From an uncultured Eubacteriales bacterium (GTDB lineage Bacteria; Bacillota; Clostridia; Oscillospirales; Acutalibacteraceae): a DNA stretch of 7,707 bases. This document shows positions 1-5,571 of the stretch, piece by piece (positions within the stretch are counted from its first letter, which is position 1; every line of letters begins with the position of its first letter). The stretch covers positions 1 to 7,707 of the forward strand of contig OMRJ01000280.1 of NCBI GenBank assembly GCA_900313475.1, in the 5' to 3' direction. Made by a program: the position numbers and the translations under genes. The notes below the pieces were generated by a model that was given only the letters and a program-made list of their open reading frames with translations, was not told where the DNA came from and did no database searches.

Positions 1-56
1 AGAGAACCATCGAAGTCGCCGATGACGCGTTCAAAGCCATCAGACCGAAATATTAA
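1..56 (+). CDS. 3' end of an unidentified upstream gene (partial)
   Basis: In frame 3 the first bases read as an open frame ending in RTIEVADDAFKAIRPKY and a TAA stop at 54-56. The other two + frames give a stop or no sensible protein end here, and the fragment has normal coding character for this genome. Only 17 residues are visible, so I cannot name the family. Its position directly upstream of the transketolase pair would suit a sugar-metabolism gene, but that is a guess from context. A strong hairpin begins immediately after the stop codon. Confidence 0.6.
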   Translation, partial: RTIEVADDAFKAIRPKY

Positions 57-106
57 ATTCATTGCCGGGGCTGCCGCATGTTTTTTTACGGCAGCCGCGG
101 CTGAAT
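57..106 (+). repeat. Strong intergenic hairpin with a T7 tract in its loop
   Basis: The arms 64-76 and 89-101 are complementary over 13 positions with one mismatch (core GGCTGCCG / CGGCAGCC). The flanks ATTCA (57-61) and TGAAT (102-106) also pair, leaving only TT (62-63) unpaired. The 12-nt loop contains seven Ts. No U-tract follows the stem on either strand, so it is not a standard intrinsic terminator. It could be an mRNA stability or processing element between the upstream gene and the transketolase genes. The structure is seen directly; its role is unknown. Confidence 0.6.
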
Positions 107-130
107 ATATCATTTTCCCTAAAATTTTTA

Positions 131-148
131 GGAGGAGGAAAAATTATG
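131..148 (+). promoter_or_regulatory. Ribosome binding site fixing the transketolase N-subunit start
   Basis: A GGAGGAGG run at 131-138 sits 7 nt before the ATG at 146. The open frame extends upstream to a TTG at 62, but the extra 28 residues would be read through the intergenic hairpin and have no counterpart in the family. This site therefore sets the start at 146. The first Gs of the site are the right end of a 15-nt palindrome (118-132, CCTAAAA/TTTTAGG). Confidence 0.85.
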
Positions 149-1030
149 CCTTTAACAAAAAAAGAGTGGCTTGCCCTTGAAAAAAAGGCCGATGAACTTC
201 GTAATCTTACCCTTGACACAACGTTTTGGGCGGGAAGCGGACATATAGGCGGCGGTTTGAGCGTACTCGACATTCTGACGGTGCTTTACCACAAGTATAT
301 GCACATTAAAGTAGATGAGCCCAAGTGGGAAGACCGCGACCGTTTTATCCTTTCAAAGGGCCACGCAGGCATTGCTTATGCTCCCGTTTTGTGCGATCTG
401 GGCTTTAATGATAAAGAGCAGCTCAAAACATTTAACCTTTCCGGTTCGAAAATGGGCATGCATCTTGACTCAAATAAGGTTGTCGGCGTTGACGCATCCA
501 CCGGTTCTCTCGGTCACGGTATGTCGATAGCCGTCGGCACGGCTCTCGCGGCGCGTGTTCTCGGCAAAGATTATATCACATACGTAGTTCTCGGCGACGG
601 CGAATGCGACGAAGGCTCCAACTGGGAAGCCGCAATGAGTGCGTCTCACTATAAGCTTAAAAATATGATAAGCTTTGTTGACCGCAACAAGTGCATGATC
701 GACGGCAGAACCGAAGATGTTATGAAGCTTGAGCCTTTCGCGGACAAGTGGAGAGCATTCGGCTTTATCGTTAAAGAGATTGACGGCAATAATATTGCCG
801 AGCTGTGTGACGCGATCGACTTTGCACTTGCAAATGTAAACGATCCCGAAAGTGATAAACCCGTTATGATCATCTGCGACACGCTTAAGGGCTGCGGAAT
901 CGATTTCATCGAGGACAACTACCTTTGGCACTACGGCGCATTTGACGATGAAAAATATGCAAAGGCAAAAGAAGCTCTTAAAAATTCCTACGCAAAGCGT
1001 GTGGCAAGAGCGGAAAAGGAGGGTAAATAA
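146..1030 (+). CDS. Transketolase, N-terminal (thiamine diphosphate-binding) subunit
   Basis: This is the N-terminal half of a split transketolase (294 aa). With the next gene product it transfers two-carbon ketol units between sugar phosphates in the cytosolic non-oxidative pentose phosphate pathway. Visible motifs are GSGHIGGGLS (30-39, active-site His33), SKGHA (70-74, His73), GSLGHG (120-125) and the thiamine diphosphate/metal-binding signature from GDG (150-152) to Asn181, with EGSNWEAA (156-163) inside it. The protein stops where the PP domain of a full-length transketolase ends, so the pyrimidine-binding and C-terminal domains must come from the next gene. The stop codon is 2 nt from the next start, and the downstream ribosome site lies inside this gene's end, which suggests translational coupling and equal subunit amounts. 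Dehydrogenase E1 and DXS are less likely because the EGSNWEAA form and the gene split are typical of transketolase. Confidence 0.95.
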   Translation: MPLTKKEWLALEKKADELRNLTLDTTFWAGSGHIGGGLSVLDILTVLYHKYMHIKVDEPKWEDRDRFILSKGHAGIAYAPVLCDLGFNDKEQLKTFNLSGSKMGMHLDSNKVVGVDASTGSLGHGMSIAVGTALAARVLGKDYITYVVLGDGECDEGSNWEAAMSASHYKLKNMISFVDRNKCMIDGRTEDVMKLEPFADKWRAFGFIVKEIDGNNIAELCDAIDFALANVNDPESDKPVMIICDTLKGCGIDFIEDNYLWHYGAFDDEKYAKAKEALKNSYAKRVARAEKEGK

Positions 1031-1032
1031 GT

Positions 1033-2061
1033 ATGGCAGGCGGAATGACATATACTGCAATTGATTCCGAATCACTCCAGACAGCTGAAATTTACGGAAA
1101 GGCTCTCGTTGAATTGGGCGAAGCGCATCCCGAAGTTGTCGCACTTACCGCAGACCTCGGAAAATCCACCAAAATAGGTGAGTTCCGGAAGAAGTTCCCC
1201 GACCGTTTCTTTAACGTCGGCATCGCTGAGCAGAACATGTTCGGTGTTGCTGCGGGTATGGCAAGAGCCGGACTTGTTCCGTTCCTCTCCACTTTCTCAC
1301 AGTTTGCTTCTCTGCGTTCCGCGGATCAGCTCTCGACCGACCTTTGCTACCAGAATGTTAATGCAAAAGTTATAGCAACACATTCCGGTACATCCTTCGG
1401 TCAGGCAGGTTCAACGCACCACGCTATCTCCGACCTTGCCGTTACACGTTCGTTCCCGAATCTTACGGTTATCTGTCCTGCCGACGGCATTGAAACCTAT
1501 CATGCCGTTATGGCGGCATACAAGACACCGGGTCCGTTCTATATCAGAATTAACCGCGGTTTTGACTACACTCTTTACGGCAAGGACTGTGATTATTATG
1601 ATCACGGCGAGTTTGAAATAGGCAAGGCAAATGTTTGTCATGAAGGTACCGATCTTACGATTATTGCCTGCGGTTCATGCGTTTATCAGGCTGTTCAGGC
1701 TGCAAAGTTCTTTGAGAATTCCGAAGAAGGCTTTAAGATCCGTGTTCTCGACATGCATACAATTAAGCCTATCGATAAAGAAGCTATCGTAAAGGCTGTT
1801 ATGGACACCCGCCGTATTATTACCGTTGAAGACCACAATGTCCTCGGCGGTCTCGGCTCGGCTGTTGCCGAAGTCGTTGTCGAATCCGGCAAGGGCTGCG
1901 CATTTAAAAAGCTCGGTATTCCCGATCAGTTTGCGCCTATCGGTCTTCACGAAGACATCATGGCATATGAAGGAATCGACACCAACGGTATCATAAATGC
2001 CGTTCGTGAGGTCATGAAAGCCGACTTTGAACTCGATGACGACTGGGACGACGAGGTCTGA
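1033..2061 (+). CDS. Transketolase, C-terminal subunit
   Basis: This 342-aa protein completes the enzyme encoded by the preceding gene. It carries the pyrimidine-binding domain (about 15-180) and the transketolase C-terminal domain (about 200-325). The key motif is GIAEQNM (63-69), in which Glu66 is the family's catalytic glutamate that activates the thiamine diphosphate aminopyrimidine ring. THSGTSFGQAGSTHH, about 50 residues further on, is the typical substrate and cofactor loop. AGGAGG at 1017-1022, inside the end of the N-subunit gene, is 10 nt from the ATG at 1033. This fits the chosen start better than the internal Met5. The last 15 residues are strongly acidic (DFELDDDWDDEV), beyond the usual domain end, and may be a species-level tail. 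The two subunits should form an alpha2beta2-type assembly, which is the norm for split transketolases. Confidence 0.95.
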   Translation: MAGGMTYTAIDSESLQTAEIYGKALVELGEAHPEVVALTADLGKSTKIGEFRKKFPDRFFNVGIAEQNMFGVAAGMARAGLVPFLSTFSQFASLRSADQLSTDLCYQNVNAKVIATHSGTSFGQAGSTHHAISDLAVTRSFPNLTVICPADGIETYHAVMAAYKTPGPFYIRINRGFDYTLYGKDCDYYDHGEFEIGKANVCHEGTDLTIIACGSCVYQAVQAAKFFENSEEGFKIRVLDMHTIKPIDKEAIVKAVMDTRRIITVEDHNVLGGLGSAVAEVVVESGKGCAFKKLGIPDQFAPIGLHEDIMAYEGIDTNGIINAVREVMKADFELDDDWDDEV

Positions 2062-2091
2062 TAACATTTTTACCGAAAGGATTGATAAATT

Positions 2092-2904
2092 TTGGCATCC
2101 GAAGCTATTTATACCAACAAAATTTTCCTTTGCGGTGCATTGCCTCTTTTGAAAACCATCGTTGCCGACATTCCGTCTCTTAAGGAGAAGTTTAAGAATA
2201 TTCACTGCATTTATCAGGTGAGTTGTCTTGATCCCGATGCTCCGCAGGGCAAGTGGGCTACCCACTTTGTTGTAAACGGCGACGAATGGCTTGTTCATGC
2301 CGACAAGGTTGCACACCGTCTCGGAAAGCAGAAATATGTTGAACTGGAATTTAAGAGTGTCGACGCAATGAATGCTTTCTTTAAGGGTAAAATCGCTCCC
2401 AACACGCTTCCGAAAATGAAAGGCGTAAATTTTGTTAAAGAATTTGCTGTATTTATGATGGCACTTCTTAAAATGGCATCACTTCTCGGGATGACGTCTA
2501 TTCCCGAAGACGAAGACACAAAACGCCTTCTCGTTAAGTGCTACTTCTATCTTCTGTCGGTAGGCATCAGCACGCTTAACAAGCAGGGACACAAAGAAAT
2601 CCATGATTGGTGCCTTAAATCTCCCGACCGTGTTTATGCATGGAGAGTTGACGGTGAGGACTCCGTTTCGGCTTACATCCGCATAAAAGCGGGTAAGTCA
2701 AAGGCAGGCAAGGGAATATACAAGAGAGCTATGCCTTTCTTTACAATGAGATTTAATAATCTTGATTCTGCACTCGGAATACTTATGTCCATTGACGATA
2801 TGCTTGCTTCCGTACGTGAAGGCAAGCTTATAATGGAGGGTGCTCCCGAATTCGGCGCGCAGATCGGTGCATATATGATGCTCGTCGGCGCACTTGCAAA
2901 GTAA
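2092..2904 (+). CDS. SCP2-like putative lipid-binding protein, probably two SCP2-type halves
   Basis: This is a 270-aa soluble protein with no signal peptide. The best start is TTG at 2092, preceded by AAGGA (2077-2081) 10 nt upstream; no in-frame ATG lies nearby. The C-terminal part (about 180-270), with an aromatic strand, a YIRIKAGKS strand, then MRFNNLDSALGIL and a helix-GKLIMEGAPEFG pattern, resembles the sterol carrier protein 2 fold, which binds lipids or fatty acyl groups. The N-terminal part (about 54-132) repeats the order WATHFVVNGDEW, then LEFKSVDAMNAFF, GKIAP and a hydrophobic helix, and may be a diverged copy. A Met-rich hydrophobic stretch (118-134) could line a ligand cavity or touch membranes. 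It lies 30 nt after the transketolase genes and is probably cotranscribed. The fold is inferred from pattern alone; substrate and role are unknown. Confidence 0.7.
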   Translation: MASEAIYTNKIFLCGALPLLKTIVADIPSLKEKFKNIHCIYQVSCLDPDAPQGKWATHFVVNGDEWLVHADKVAHRLGKQKYVELEFKSVDAMNAFFKGKIAPNTLPKMKGVNFVKEFAVFMMALLKMASLLGMTSIPEDEDTKRLLVKCYFYLLSVGISTLNKQGHKEIHDWCLKSPDRVYAWRVDGEDSVSAYIRIKAGKSKAGKGIYKRAMPFFTMRFNNLDSALGILMSIDDMLASVREGKLIMEGAPEFGAQIGAYMMLVGALAK

Positions 2905-2982
2905 ATTGTATCGCATTTGTTTGATTTGCATAAAAAAATCGAAATGTTTTGTCGATATTGCATGATAACGCTTAAATTTGGG

Positions 2983-3027
2983 TTTTTTAAAAAAAACTAT
3001 TGACATTGCCGAAAATGCGAGTATAAT
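2983..3027 (+). promoter_or_regulatory. Sigma-A promoter for glnN with upstream A-tract
   Basis: A perfect TTGACA (3000-3005) and a perfect TATAAT (3022-3027) are separated by 16 nt. A run of six Ts and eight As (2983-2996) just upstream could act as an UP element. Transcription should start near 3031-3035, only a few bases before the first leader hairpin. Such a strong core promoter suggests that control comes mainly after initiation, through the leader terminators. Confidence 0.85.
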
Positions 3028-3038
3028 TCACAGCATAA

Positions 3039-3052
3039 GGACAAAGGCGTCC
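3039..3052 (+). promoter_or_regulatory. Leader hairpin A with hexaloop AAAGGC (candidate ANTAR antiterminator site)
   Basis: GGAC (3039-3042) pairs with GTCC (3049-3052) around the loop AAAGGC. Known ANTAR-protein RNA targets are hairpins with six-base loops having A at position 1 and G at position 4, often upstream of nitrogen-metabolism genes; this loop fits both positions. The loop and 3' strand (3043-3052) are also the 5' arm of the terminator stem ending at 3083, so the two structures exclude each other. Protein binding to the hairpin would favour readthrough into glnN. No ANTAR gene is visible in the window. Confidence 0.6.
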
Positions 3053-3083
3053 GGAACGGTTTAAACCGTTTCGGCGTCTTTTT
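3043..3083 (+). terminator. Leader terminator 1 (attenuator) upstream of glnN
   Basis: The arm 3043-3060 (AAAGGCG, bulged T3050, then CCGGAACGGT) pairs with 3065-3081 around the loop TTAA (3061-3064). The stem has about 17 pairs including two G-U pairs, and its 3' arm runs into TTTTT (3079-3083). It lies less than 60 nt after the predicted start site. It could therefore cut short glnN transcripts, and could also stop readthrough from the transketolase operon, for which no other clear terminator is visible. Confidence 0.7.
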
Positions 3084-3108
3084 CATTTATTTAACAAATT
3101 AAAACAAA

Positions 3109-3164
3109 AAAAACGGAACGAGGCAAAGGCGTCTTGAGTTGTCAAGGTGTCTCTGCCCGTTTTT
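3109..3164 (+). terminator. Leader terminator 2 (attenuator) upstream of glnN
   Basis: The upper stem pairs 3122-3137 with 3142-3157 around loop GTTG, with several G-U pairs and one A-C mismatch. After a 6-nt bulge (3116-3121) the lower stem pairs the A-rich run ending in ACG (3115) with CGTTTTT (3158-3164). The lower stem therefore ends in a U-tract, as in an intrinsic terminator. It ends about 10 nt before the glnN ribosome binding site. Its 5' arm contains the loop and 3' strand of leader hairpin B. Confidence 0.6.
3119..3136 (+). promoter_or_regulatory. Leader hairpin B with the same hexaloop AAAGGC
   Basis: CGAGGC (3119-3124) pairs with GTCTTG (3131-3136), including two G-U pairs, around AAAGGC (3125-3130). 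The loop is identical to that of hairpin A about 80 nt upstream, and the ten bases CAAAGGCGTC are shared. Forming this hairpin takes up the 5' arm of terminator 2, so it would act as an antiterminator. The repeated loop and repeated overlap with a terminator are the main evidence that both copies are regulatory. Confidence 0.6.
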
Positions 3165-3190
3165 ATTACTAAAAAGGAGGACGTATCACA

Positions 3191-5293
3191 ATGACAGCAA
3201 AAACAGTTTCGGATTACTTCGGATGTCTTGTTTTTGACGACAGAGTAATGAAAGCAAAGCTTCCGTCAAAAGTTTATGCTTCGCTGAAAAAAACAATCGA
3301 CGAGGGTGCAAGTCTTAATAATGAAGTCGCAAATGCCGTTGCGGACGCTATGAAGGATTGGGCGGTTGAGCATGGCGCGACGCACTTCACTCATTGGTTC
3401 CAACCCCTCACAGGCATTACGGCAGAAAAACACGACAGCTTTATAACACCGTCACCCGATGGCGGCGTAATAATGGAATTTTCCGGCAAAGAACTGATAA
3501 AAGGTGAGCCGGATGCATCCTCTTTTCCGTCGGGCGGACTTCGCGCTACATTTGAAGCAAGAGGATATACCGCATGGGATCCCACCTCGTTCGCTTTTAT
3601 AAAAGATAAAACTCTCTGCATTCCCACGGCATTCTGCTCATATGCGGGCGATGCGCTCGATCAGAAAACACCGCTGCTCCGTTCGATGCAGGCCCTCAAT
3701 AAACAGGCACTGCGTATTCTTCGGCTTTTCGGAAATACCGAAGTGAAATGTGTTCGTACCTCCGTCGGTCCCGAACAGGAATATTTTCTTGTAGATAAGG
3801 AAATGTTCGAAAAGAGAAAGGATCTTCTTTTCTGCGGCAGAACACTTTTCGGTTCAAAGGCTCCGAAAGGTCAGGAGATGGATGACCACTATTTCGGTGT
3901 AATCAAACCGAGAGTTGCAGCATTTATGGCTGACCTTAACGAAGAACTGTGGAAGCTCGGAGTGCTTGCAAAAACCGAGCATAACGAAGTTGCTCCCGCG
4001 CAGCATGAGCTTGCTCCTATTTACACAACAACAAATATTGCCACCGACCATAACCAAATAACGATGGAAGTTATGCAGAAAGTTGCATCAAAGCACGGAC
4101 TTGTATGTCTGTTGCATGAAAAGCCGTTTGACGGAGTAAACGGAAGCGGCAAACACAACAACTGGTCAATGGCTACGGATACGGGGGTAAATCTTCTCAC
4201 GCCCGGCGACACTCCGTATGAAAATGCACAGTTCCTTCTTTTGCTGTGCGCGGTAATAAAAGCCGTTGACGATTATCAGGATCTTCTTCGTATTTCCGTC
4301 GCGACTGCAGGCAACGATCACCGTCTCGGTGCGAACGAAGCTCCGCCGGCAGTTGTTTCCGTTTTCCTCGGTGATGAGCTTACTGCGGTTCTTGACGCTA
4401 TAGAAAATGACACTCCGTATAACGGGGCCGAGAAGACGGTTATGCGTCTCGGTGTACACACACTACCGAAATTCATCCGGGACACCACCGACAGAAACCG
4501 TACATCTCCGTTTGCATTTACAGGCAACAAATTTGAGTTCCGTATGCTCGGCTCGGCAAACAGCATTGCAACGACTAATATTATGCTGAACGGCGCCGTA
4601 GCGGAAGCTCTTAAGGTTTATGCGGATCGCCTTGAGGCGGCAGACGATTTTGAAACTGCGCTTCATGACATGATAAAAAAGACAATTAAAGACCATAAAC
4701 GAATAATTTTCAACGGTAACGGTTATGATGATGCGTGGATAAAGGAAGCAACCGAGGGACGCGGACTTCTCAATCTCCGCACAACGCCGGACGCATATCC
4801 CGCACTTCTCGAAAAGAAAAATACCGATATGCTTATTTCGCACAGGATATTCTCGATGGCCGAAATTAAGGCGCGCTACGAAACAGGACTTGAAAACTAT
4901 GCAAAAACCGTAAACATCGAAGGACTTACTATGGTTGATATGGCGGTGAAAGAAATTATACCGGCGGTCGAAGCATATGTAAAAGACCTTTCCGAAAGTC
5001 TTGCGGTTAAGATGGCAGCCGTCCCGACAGCTTCCTGCAAATATGAAACGGGACTTATCGAAAAGCTTTCTTCGCTTGTCGATTCGGCGTCCGATGCGGC
5101 GGCAAAATTGACTGAAGCTCTTGAAAAGTATCAGACTATCGGCGATGTCACCGATGCCGCATGCTTTATCAGAGACGATATTCTCGAAAAAATGGCTGAG
5201 CTTCGTTCTTACTGTGACAAGGCGGAAACGCTTACGGCAAAGAAATACTGGCCGTTTCCGACATACAGCGACCTTATGTTCGGCGTAAAATAA
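3191..5293 (+). CDS. glnN: Glutamine synthetase type III (GSIII)
   Basis: This cytosolic enzyme makes glutamine from glutamate, ammonia and ATP. At 700 aa it has the length of the GSIII class, not the roughly 440-470 aa of GSI. Catalytic-core motifs include GPEQEYF (193-199, metal-binding glutamates), EHNEVAPAQHELAPIY (263-278), HEKPFDGVNGSGKHNNWS (309-326, the ATP/ammonia loop region), NRTSPF (436-441) and GNKFEFRM (445-452). The last 180 or so residues form a helical C-terminal region typical of GSIII. The ATG has AGGAGG at 3175-3180, 10 nt upstream. Expression should depend on the strong promoter near 3000 and on the two attenuator-like stems in the leader. The asnB T-box starts 15 nt downstream, so cotranscription with asnB, a glutamine consumer, is plausible. 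No key motif is missing. Confidence 0.97.
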   Translation: MTAKTVSDYFGCLVFDDRVMKAKLPSKVYASLKKTIDEGASLNNEVANAVADAMKDWAVEHGATHFTHWFQPLTGITAEKHDSFITPSPDGGVIMEFSGKELIKGEPDASSFPSGGLRATFEARGYTAWDPTSFAFIKDKTLCIPTAFCSYAGDALDQKTPLLRSMQALNKQALRILRLFGNTEVKCVRTSVGPEQEYFLVDKEMFEKRKDLLFCGRTLFGSKAPKGQEMDDHYFGVIKPRVAAFMADLNEELWKLGVLAKTEHNEVAPAQHELAPIYTTTNIATDHNQITMEVMQKVASKHGLVCLLHEKPFDGVNGSGKHNNWSMATDTGVNLLTPGDTPYENAQFLLLLCAVIKAVDDYQDLLRISVATAGNDHRLGANEAPPAVVSVFLGDELTAVLDAIENDTPYNGAEKTVMRLGVHTLPKFIRDTTDRNRTSPFAFTGNKFEFRMLGSANSIATTNIMLNGAVAEALKVYADRLEAADDFETALHDMIKKTIKDHKRIIFNGNGYDDAWIKEATEGRGLLNLRTTPDAYPALLEKKNTDMLISHRIFSMAEIKARYETGLENYAKTVNIEGLTMVDMAVKEIIPAVEAYVKDLSESLAVKMAAVPTASCKYETGLIEKLSSLVDSASDAAAKLTEALEKYQTIGDVTDAACFIRDDILEKMAELRSYCDKAETLTAKKYWPFPTYSDLMFGVK

Positions 5294-5307
5294 AAAAATA
5301 AAGGCGT

Positions 5308-5535
5308 TTGAGGCGGGAGAAGTACCGCGGAAAAGTCGGCATCAGCGAGCGGGGGACGGTGAAAGCCCCGTGCAGTGACACCGCGCGAATAACACTCGCC
5401 GAGCCTCAATCGGAAAACGGATGAAATTCCGTTAGTATGTGAGACGGTGTTGTTTACCGTTAAAAAAACAAAGCTTTATGAGAAGCGAAAGAGAAAAAAG
5501 ATAGGTGGCACCGCGAGTTACGGCACTTGCCCTAT
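5308..5535 (+). ncRNA. T-box leader of asnB, Asn (AAC) specifier
   Basis: This riboswitch senses uncharged tRNA. The Stem I base pairs TTGAGGC (5308-5314) with GCCTCAA (5403-5409), or GGCGGG (5312-5317) with CTCGCC (5395-5400). The specifier loop has the AGTA motif (5321-5324) on its 5' side and AATAACA on its 3' side, giving AAC (5391-5393) followed by A. The AG-bulge region (around 5344-5350) and the GGTGAAAG distal loop are present. Smaller stems follow at 5416-5433, 5444-5460 and 5473-5486. The antiterminator pairs ATAGG (5501-5505) with CCTAT (5531-5535) and GCGAGT (5513-5518) with ACTTGC (5525-5530) around the bulge TGGCACC. The TGGC in this bulge would pair with GCCA, matching the G discriminator of bacterial tRNA-Asn. 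No U-tract terminator is seen between here and the start codon. No separate promoter is obvious. Confidence 0.93.
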
Positions 5536-5549
5536 TGAATGCTGAATAA

Positions 5550-5571
5550 TATTTCGGAGGAAATAACAATG
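5550..5571 (+). promoter_or_regulatory. asnB ribosome binding site within a perfect hairpin
   Basis: TATTTC and GAAATA (5550-5565) are perfect inverted repeats around GGAG, so part of the Shine-Dalgarno GGAGG (5556-5560) lies in the loop and stem of a small AT-rich hairpin. The spacing from GGAGG to the ATG at 5569 is 8 nt, which selects this start over the in-frame ATG at 5539. The hairpin is weak alone, but it is the only structure visible between the T-box and the gene. Confidence 0.6.

Noticed and set aside
57..110. Intergenic hairpin as an intrinsic terminator of the upstream gene
   Set aside because: There is no U-tract after the stem on either strand; the T-run lies in the loop.
62..145. 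N-terminal extension of the transketolase subunit from a TTG start at 62
   Set aside because: It would be read through the intergenic hairpin, lacks a ribosome site and matches nothing in the family. The ATG at 146 has a strong Shine-Dalgarno sequence.
470..1144. Long antisense open frame across the transketolase junction
   Set aside because: It overlaps two well-supported genes on the other strand, and its product is low in recognisable motifs. This is the usual shadow of coding sequence with biased codon use.
1675..2316. Long antisense open frame opposite the transketolase C-subunit and the SCP2-like gene
   Set aside because: It spans two clear genes and their spacer, has no ribosome site or family motif, and is best explained as a shadow frame.
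2930..2960. Short stem ATCGA/TCGAT after the SCP2-like gene as an operon terminator
   Set aside because: It has only 5 bp and no U-tract. The leader stem ending at 3083 is a better stop for readthrough.
2698..3006. Antisense small open frame running through the end of the SCP2-like gene and the glnN promoter region
   Set aside because: It has no supporting ribosome site or recognisable domain, and it crosses a strong + strand promoter.
5539..5568. Upstream in-frame ATG for asnB
   Set aside because: It would hide the catalytic N-terminal Cys, and it has no ribosome site because it lies 4 nt after the T-box antiterminator stem.
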